From: Actinoalloteichus_B caeruleus
GTDB taxonomy: Bacteria > Actinomycetota > Actinomycetes > Mycobacteriales > Pseudonocardiaceae
DNA length: 64,000 nucleotides
Assembly: GCF_000718005.1 (NCBI RefSeq)
Contig: NZ_JODV01000007.1
Strand: one strand, 5' to 3'
Shown: positions 59,147 to 64,000 of the stretch, one piece after another
Layout: each line of letters starts with the position of its first letter
Position numbering within the stretch: the first letter of the stretch is position 1
The notes under the pieces: model-generated
Told to the model about the DNA's origin: nothing
Database searches by the model: none
Seen by the model: the letters and a program-made list of their open reading frames with translations, nothing else
Made by a program: the position numbers and the translations under genes

Positions 59147-59222
59147 TGGAGCCCCAATACGGAATCGAACCGTAGACCTTCTCCTTACCATGGAGACGCT
59201 CTGCCGACTGAGCTATTGGGGC
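59147..59222 (-). tRNA. tRNA-Thr (anticodon GGT)
   Basis: The minus strand folds with acceptor GCCCCAA/TTGGGGC, anticodon loop ATGGTAA with GGT, and an encoded CCA at 59147-59149. It lies 62 bp upstream of tRNA-Met and probably shares its transcript. Confidence 0.97.
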
Positions 59223-59303
59223 CTGCTCCGCCTTGAGCGATGATGACTCTACACAACCCCGTCCCGAAGGTGAAACCGGGGGGGGTGCCGCCGGCGGATC
59301 GGG

Positions 59304-61934
59304 TCAGCTGAGCAGCGTCAACACCAGCCGGTCCCGGCTCCCCCTCGCCCGCACCGTCCGAGCCCGCAGCCACGCCTCGAAGCGGTCCGGCGGCAGCGGA
59401 CGCGAGATGAGGTAGCCCTGCGCCGTGTCGCAGCCCATCCCCACCAGCTGGTCCCGCACGGCGTCCTCCTCGACGCCCTCGGCGACGACGGCCAGGCCGA
59501 GCGAGTGGCCGAGCTCGATGATCGACCGGACCACCGCCATGTCGCTGAGGTCGGATCCCATCCCGAAGACGAAGCTCTTGTCGATCTTGACCTCGTCCAC
59601 CGGCAGCTGGCGCAGGTACGCCAGCGAGGAGTAGCCGGTCCCGAAATCGTCCACGGCGAGGACGACCCCCAGCGCGTGCAGCCGGCGCAGCACGGGAAGC
59701 GCCCGTTCCGGGTCGGCCATGACCCCCGACTCCGTCAGCTCGAAGGTCAGCAGCTCCGGTGGCACCCCGGTCCGCCCCAGTGCCTCGGCCACCACGTCCG
59801 GGAAGTCCTCGTCCGCGAGGTTGCGCACGGAGAGGTTCACCGCCGCGGACAGGCGCAGCCCCCGGTCCAACCACCCCCGGACCTGCTCGAGCGCCCGTTC
59901 CATCACGAAACACGTCAGCGCGTCGACCAGGCCGGTCGCCTCCACGGCCGGCACGAACTCGTCCGGGTCCAGCCGACCGAACTCGGGGTGGGACCAGCGC
60001 ACGAGGGCCTCGACCCCGATGACCTCGCGATCGCGCAACGCGATCTTCGGCTGGAAGTGCACCTCGACCTGGCCGGTGTCCAGGGCCTGCCGGAAATGGG
60101 TCACGAGCTGGAACCGGCGGAGGAAGATCTGCCCCATGCTCGGGGCGTACCCGCGCACCGCCACGTCCCCGTTCCTCGCCGCGCGCAAGGCCACGTCGGC
60201 GTGCTGGAGCATGCTGTCGGCATCGTCCCGCACCTCGGGGTCCACCCCGGCGACCGCGTACCCGACGACGGCACCCGCCTCGACCGTCAACCGGTCGACG
60301 GGGTAGGGCGCCGCCACCTCGGCCCGCAGCCGTTCCGCGAGGCCGGCGACCTCCTCGTCGGTGTGACCGGCGAGGAGGACCGCGAAGGAGCCGCCCTCCA
60401 ACCGGGCGAGCACCGCCACCGGCCCCAACACGTCCCGCATCCGACGTCCGGCCGCCACGACCATCCGGTCCCCCCAGGCGTGCCCGAGGGCCTCGCTCAC
60501 CGTCGACAGCACCTCCAGGTCGAGTCGGAGCAGCACCAGCCGCCGCTCCGAGCGCAACCGGTCGGCGGTCAGCTCCCGGAAGCCCTGCCGGTTCAGCAAC
60601 CCGGTGAGCGGATCGTGATAGGCGTCGTGGCGCAGCCTCCCGAGCAGTTGGCGGTTGTCCAGGGCGGTGGCGAGGTGGCTGGCGAGGGTCCGCAGCAACC
60701 GCACGTCGGCGAGGCCGAACCCCCGCCACCGGCTGATCCGGTCATGGGCCTCCACGGTTCCGAGGACCTGCTGGGCTCCGTGGAGCGGGACGACGAGCGC
60801 CTCCGTCGCGCCACGGGCCCGCAGGGCGTCGCGCACGTCCTCCGGCGCGTCCGCCGCCCTGAAGTACCGCACCTGGGAACCGGGCAACCGCAACAGCGGG
60901 TCGACCCTGGTCGCCCACGGCCGCTCCTGGGCCGACGCCTCGCCCTGGTCCTCCCCCGACACCGTGGTCACGACCTCGGACGGGCCGTCGCGGAACAGGT
61001 GGAGGACGACGCGGTTGGCGTTCAACTGGTCGCGGATCCGGTCGGTGACGCGCCGCCAGTCGACCGGGTCGGTCTGGGAGTGGGAGACCACGGAGGCCGG
61101 CCGGCTGATCGCGTCCTGCCCGGAACGGGCCACGGCCAGGCTGACCTCGCTGAGCGCCTCCAGGTCACGGCGCTCGCGCAGCAGGCCGGAATAGGCGTGG
61201 TAGAGCCCGACGACGGTGGCGCAGAGGAACACCACCAGCGCCCAACCCCAGGGCTGGGCGACGGCGACCTCGTAGCCGACCAGGGCGACCGAGGTGTTCA
61301 GCAGGCCGATCACCAGGATGTACAGCGCCATCCGCACCGCGCCGGACAGACGGATCTCACCGCCGAGGACACGCATCGCACCGAGCGCGAGCACCGCGCT
61401 GACCAGCGGGGAGGACAGCGCGCCCAGCAACACGGGCAGCCACGCCGGCCCCATGCCCTGGAGCGCGCCGCTCAGCAGCGCCACCATGCCGAAGGGGATG
61501 GCCACCTCGAGGCACATGACGCCGGCGTTGTAGACGCCGTGGCTGAGGGCCCGGCGGCTGAGCAGCGTGCCCGTCAGCATGCCCATCCCCGCGAGGAGGT
61601 GGGCCAGGAGCACGACCTCGAAGGGCGCGACCAGCAGACCGACCACCAGGGGGATCTCGGTGAAGGAGACCGTCCAGCCCACCCGGTTCACGTCGACGTG
61701 GATGGTGAACCGTTCGGCGAGCAGGAAACCCGCGCCCAGGAGCGGTCCGATCCACCAGATCGACTCCCCGTAGGGGGCGAAGCCGGTCCCGGACAACCCG
61801 ACCACCAGGGAGGCAAGCACGCCGGCGGCGAACACCAGGAACGCGAAGAACCGGAAGGCGCGCTGGTGCGCGCTCCTCGGGTCCGTCCTCGGGTCCGTGT
61901 CCTGACTCCGCGCGACACCCGTCTCGTCGGACAT
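59304..61934 (-). CDS. Membrane GAF-GGDEF-EAL protein; probable c-di-GMP phosphodiesterase
   Basis: The 876-residue protein has about seven N-terminal transmembrane helices (30-245), a GAF-like region (290-430), a GGDEF domain (437-600) and an EAL domain (610-855). The cyclase signature is degenerate (RLEGGSF at 511-517 in place of RxGGDEF), so diguanylate cyclase activity is unlikely. The EAL residues are complete: Glu642 in EALVRW, Asn700, Glu732, the Asp pair 762-763 in DDFGTGYSS, Lys783, Glu819 and Gln839. ATG 61934 follows GGGAAGGGGAAG. It probably hydrolyses c-di-GMP in response to membrane or GAF signals. Confidence 0.93.
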   Translation of the reverse strand: MSDETGVARSQDTDPRTDPRSAHQRAFRFFAFLVFAAGVLASLVVGLSGTGFAPYGESIWWIGPLLGAGFLLAERFTIHVDVNRVGWTVSFTEIPLVVGLLVAPFEVVLLAHLLAGMGMLTGTLLSRRALSHGVYNAGVMCLEVAIPFGMVALLSGALQGMGPAWLPVLLGALSSPLVSAVLALGAMRVLGGEIRLSGAVRMALYILVIGLLNTSVALVGYEVAVAQPWGWALVVFLCATVVGLYHAYSGLLRERRDLEALSEVSLAVARSGQDAISRPASVVSHSQTDPVDWRRVTDRIRDQLNANRVVLHLFRDGPSEVVTTVSGEDQGEASAQERPWATRVDPLLRLPGSQVRYFRAADAPEDVRDALRARGATEALVVPLHGAQQVLGTVEAHDRISRWRGFGLADVRLLRTLASHLATALDNRQLLGRLRHDAYHDPLTGLLNRQGFRELTADRLRSERRLVLLRLDLEVLSTVSEALGHAWGDRMVVAAGRRMRDVLGPVAVLARLEGGSFAVLLAGHTDEEVAGLAERLRAEVAAPYPVDRLTVEAGAVVGYAVAGVDPEVRDDADSMLQHADVALRAARNGDVAVRGYAPSMGQIFLRRFQLVTHFRQALDTGQVEVHFQPKIALRDREVIGVEALVRWSHPEFGRLDPDEFVPAVEATGLVDALTCFVMERALEQVRGWLDRGLRLSAAVNLSVRNLADEDFPDVVAEALGRTGVPPELLTFELTESGVMADPERALPVLRRLHALGVVLAVDDFGTGYSSLAYLRQLPVDEVKIDKSFVFGMGSDLSDMAVVRSIIELGHSLGLAVVAEGVEEDAVRDQLVGMGCDTAQGYLISRPLPPDRFEAWLRARTVRARGSRDRLVLTLLS

Positions 61935-62476
61935 GCGACTTCCCCTTCCCTGCCCCCGCGGTGACACCTCGGGGCCGTGCACCTCGTGTCACCGTGGAGC
62001 ACGCCGGCCGGCGGGAACCGTGGTCGCGATCGGCGTCCAGGAGGGGCGACCGACGGGCTGATCCAGTTCTACCACGCTCCTCGCCGATCTTTTCGCCATC
62101 GAGGCCGAAAAGTGAACAACCTTGCGACGAAGTCAACAGGAAAGCGATTGCCCCCAACTCCCCAAAATGGGTCGAAACCCATTTCCTCCTGCTATTCCTA
62201 CGCTGGGTGAGACCGACGAAGCCATGCGTAACCACAGCTCAGCGCCCTGTCCGGGCGCAGGCCGTTGAAGCGGGTCCCCGCGAGGTCGACACCGGGTCAC
62301 GATCATCGATACCCCAGCTCACAAGGGGTAATATCGGAGCCGTTAATCGCCGGCCACGCGCCCGGGTTCCACGCCGTTGCCGCCAGGACCCGCATCGATC
62401 GCCTCGTCGTCGAATTCCATTCGCGGATTCTCCCCGCGCGGGCGCCCGTTCCCACCTGGCACGCGACCCGGGCCGC

Positions 62477-62488
62477 CCGGTCGACCGG
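62477..62488. promoter_or_regulatory. Palindrome CCGGTCGACCGG
   Basis: A perfect 12-bp palindrome 88 bp upstream of the oxidoreductase start. It shares the half-site CGGTCGA with a second palindrome at 62541-62554. Two such sites suggest a local dimeric regulator, though GTCGAC palindromes also arise by chance in GC-rich DNA. Confidence 0.35.
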
Positions 62489-62540
62489 TCCACGTGGCCG
62501 GTGGTCGCCACCGCGTCCCCCGCCACGCCTAGGATGTGGT

Positions 62541-62554
62541 CGGTCGATCGACCG
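62541..62554. promoter_or_regulatory. Palindrome CGGTCGATCGACCG
   Basis: A perfect 14-bp palindrome centred about 28 bp before the oxidoreductase start codon, between likely promoter and ribosome-binding site. It has the same half-site as the palindrome at 62477-62488. Confidence 0.4.
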
Positions 62555-62575
62555 GACGGAGCGGGGGGCGGGACG

Positions 62576-63532
62576 ATGAGGGCTGCGATCTACCGGGCTC
62601 CCGGCGGACCCGAGGTGCTGCGCGTCGAGACCGTCCCCGACCCCGAACCCGCAGAGGACGAGGTCCTCGTGCGCGTCGAGGCGATCAGCATCGAGGGCGG
62701 CGACCTCCAGGCACGGCGTGCCGTCGACCCGGGTTCTCCGCCGCGGGTCGTGGGGTACGCGGCCGCCGGCGAGATCGTGGCCCTGGGGACGGCGGTCACC
62801 AGCTTCTCGGTGGGCCAACGGGTCGTGACCTTCGGCTTCGAGGGCTCCCACGCGTCACTCCGCGCCGCGCCCGCCGCGACGACCTGGGCCGTGCCGGACG
62901 GAGTGTCGAGCACGACGGCGGCCGCCGCGTTCATCGGACTCGGCACCGCCGCGTTGGCCGTGTCCCAGGCCGCGATCCAGCCCGGCGAGGCCGTCCTGGT
63001 GCAGGGCGCCACGGGCGGCGTCGGCGTCGGCCTCGTCCAACTCGCCCACCGGGCCGGAGCCAGGGTGCTCGGCACGGGCAGCGACCCGGCCGCACTCGAC
63101 GCGCTGCGCCCCCACGGCCTCACCGACGCGGTCGTCCCGCGTCCCCACGCCATCGCCGACCAGGTGAGGGCCGTGCTCGACCACGGCGCGCACGTCCTCA
63201 TCGACACCGTCGGCGGCGACGCCCTGCTGGCCGGGCTCGGAGCCGTCGAGGACGGTGGTCGTGTCGTGCTCGTCGGCGGCAGGTCCGGCGGATCGGCGGC
63301 CATCGACACCCTCCAGATCCTCGCCAGGCGGCTGACGCTGATCGGCTGCTTCCTCGGGGGTGTCATGGCGGAACCGGCGACCCGCGCCCTGCTCGACACG
63401 ATGCTCCGTGACGTCGCCACCGGTGCGCTGTCCGCTCCGGTGGACCGGGTCTACCCGCTCAGCGAGGCCGCCGCCGCCCACGCCCGCGCCGAGGAACGGG
63501 GGCGGCTCGGTCGCGTCATCATGGTCCCCTGA
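62576..63532 (+). CDS. Zinc-free quinone oxidoreductase/MDR-family NADPH dehydrogenase
   Basis: The 318-residue protein is a medium-chain reductase of the quinone oxidoreductase group. It has the catalytic-domain N-terminus (MRAAIYRAPGGPEVLRVETV) and the nucleotide motif VQGATGGVGVGLVQLAHRAG near residues 141-160. No zinc-ligand cysteines are present. The C-terminal half follows the MDR pattern. Such enzymes reduce quinones or enones with NADPH, and the substrate cannot be told from sequence. It is monocistronic. Confidence 0.88.
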   Translation: MRAAIYRAPGGPEVLRVETVPDPEPAEDEVLVRVEAISIEGGDLQARRAVDPGSPPRVVGYAAAGEIVALGTAVTSFSVGQRVVTFGFEGSHASLRAAPAATTWAVPDGVSSTTAAAAFIGLGTAALAVSQAAIQPGEAVLVQGATGGVGVGLVQLAHRAGARVLGTGSDPAALDALRPHGLTDAVVPRPHAIADQVRAVLDHGAHVLIDTVGGDALLAGLGAVEDGGRVVLVGGRSGGSAAIDTLQILARRLTLIGCFLGGVMAEPATRALLDTMLRDVATGALSAPVDRVYPLSEAAAAHARAEERGRLGRVIMVP

Positions 63533-63945
63533 GGGCAGGTGCGAGCACGGGCACGCCCGGGAACACCCCGAGGGCACTGGTCTCGTCGCGGCGCGCCCCG
63601 CCACCGTCGACCAGGCCCGCGAGGCCCACGACCAGGCGCCGAGCTCCCCGCACGTCCCGCGAGTGCGCCGCGACCACCAGCAGCCGTTGCGGCGACCGCC
63701 CGGACATGGTGACCCCCCGGGAGCCAGGTCGCGCCCTGCCGACCCAGCACGGCGGCGTGGAGCCCGCCTGGATCGCGGCGGCCCGGGGCGCCCAGCGGCC
63801 GAGGACTTCGGCACGTATTCGGCACAGCCGCCCTGATTTGGGCACGCACTGGGCACAAGCGGCCGCTGCGAGCCGGACACGGCGGACGACGCACGAACGC
63901 CCCGGTCAGCTGTTCTCGCAGCTCACCGGGGCGTTCTGGCTGGTG
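63533..63945. other. 413-bp region between the oxidoreductase and tRNA-Tyr
   Basis: No gene is supported; the open frames here have no credible start or known domain. Four GGCAC motifs occur as two pairs with 11-bp period (63809, 63820 and 63840, 63851). Sequences like this beside a tRNA 3' end can mark an integration site, but no integrase is present. Confidence 0.4.
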
Positions 63946-64000
63946 TGGCGGGTGAAGGATTCGAACCTTCGTAGCTTGCGCGACGGATTTACAGTCCGCT
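63946..64000 (-). tRNA. tRNA-Tyr (anticodon GTA), 3' part; gene continues past window
   Basis: The minus strand shows the anticodon arm (GCGGACTGTAAATCCGT, anticodon GTA), a variable arm, T-arm AGGTTCGAATCCT and acceptor ACCCGCC. The 5' end lies beyond base 64000. Confidence 0.95.

Larger units (their letters stand above)
61935..62575. other. 641-bp divergent region with AT-rich hairpins
   Basis: No gene is firmly supported. It contains an inverted repeat next to the EAL gene (CGGTGACAC 61959-61967 and GTGTCACCG 61986-61994) and two hairpins in an AT-richer patch (62089-62112 and 62165-62184). Two GGTCGA-type palindromes at 62477-62488 and 62541-62554 stand before the oxidoreductase gene. 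A 33-codon frame starting at GTG 62112, with GAGG seven bases upstream, is too weak to call. Confidence 0.5.

Noticed and set aside
61935..62300. c-di-GMP riboswitch upstream of the EAL gene
   Set aside because: I looked for the GEMM-type conserved core and did not find it; only simple inverted repeats are present.
63451..63894. Minus-strand open frames near the tRNA-Tyr as an integrase remnant
   Set aside because: No tyrosine-recombinase active-site residues or recognisable similarity; called intergenic instead.

Overview
The window is high-GC actinobacterial DNA with strong GC3 bias and many GTG starts (plus one TTG). Three things point to an actinomycete: an rpoBC - str - S10 - spc - alpha ribosomal supercluster, the rpmG-hadA-hadB / tRNA-Trp-secE-nusG block familiar from mycobacteria and relatives, and type VII (ESX) genes. 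I infer order Pseudonocardiales (a Pseudonocardiaceae-like organism without a visible mycolate locus); the exact genus cannot be read from the sequence.

Layout. 1-2.9 kb (+): 3' end of a GntP permease, idnO and idnD, which form an L-idonate/ketogluconate catabolic unit. 2.9-8.5 kb: a partial ESX locus, with eccB and two secreted-target-like genes on the minus strand and eccE plus an uncharacterised partner on the plus strand. 8.7-14.3 kb: a TetR regulator divergent from a GT1 glycosyltransferase, UDP-glucose dehydrogenase and a 14-TM drug exporter, which together look like a conjugate-and-export cassette. 14.2-15.4 kb: a secreted S1E serine protease. 15.8-39.97 kb (all minus): truA, rplQ, rpoA, rpsD, rpsK, rpsM, rpmJ, infA, two DUF1707 membrane proteins, map, adk, secY, the full spc and S10 operons, tuf, fusA, rpsG and rpsL. 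40.5-42.3 kb: a NarL/DesK-type two-component system. 42.5-51.6 kb: rpoC, rpoB, rplL and rplJ with an L10-type leader. 52.0-53.8 kb (+): a membrane protein with a duplicated four-cysteine domain, and a small unknown protein. 53.9-56.1 kb: rplA, nusG, secE and tRNA-Trp. 56.4-59.2 kb: an aminotransferase (+), hadB, hadA, rpmG, tRNA-Met and tRNA-Thr. 59.3-61.9 kb: a membrane GGDEF/EAL protein. 62.6-63.5 kb: a quinone-oxidoreductase-like gene. The window ends inside a tRNA-Tyr.

The most unusual signals concern the translation machinery. First, the only tuf gene encodes an EF-Tu with Ser261 and Ala279 at the positions of E. coli Gly257 and Gly275. The changes G257S and G275A are the two known to give GE2270A (thiopeptide) resistance in E. 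coli EF-Tu. Second, rplK (ribosomal protein L11, the target of thiostrepton-class thiopeptides) is absent from its conserved slot between nusG and rplA, where only 94 bp remain. Together these suggest a lineage that makes, or has long been exposed to, thiopeptides. No thiopeptide biosynthetic gene is visible here, so that part is inference.

The operons are punctuated by long GC-rich hairpins without U-tracts, after rpoC, tuf, rplO, rpsQ, rplQ, adk, rplL, rplA, rpmG and hadB. These define the likely transcription units. Recognisable -35/-10 pairs are present upstream of rpsL, rpoB, the glycosyltransferase and tRNA-Trp/secE.
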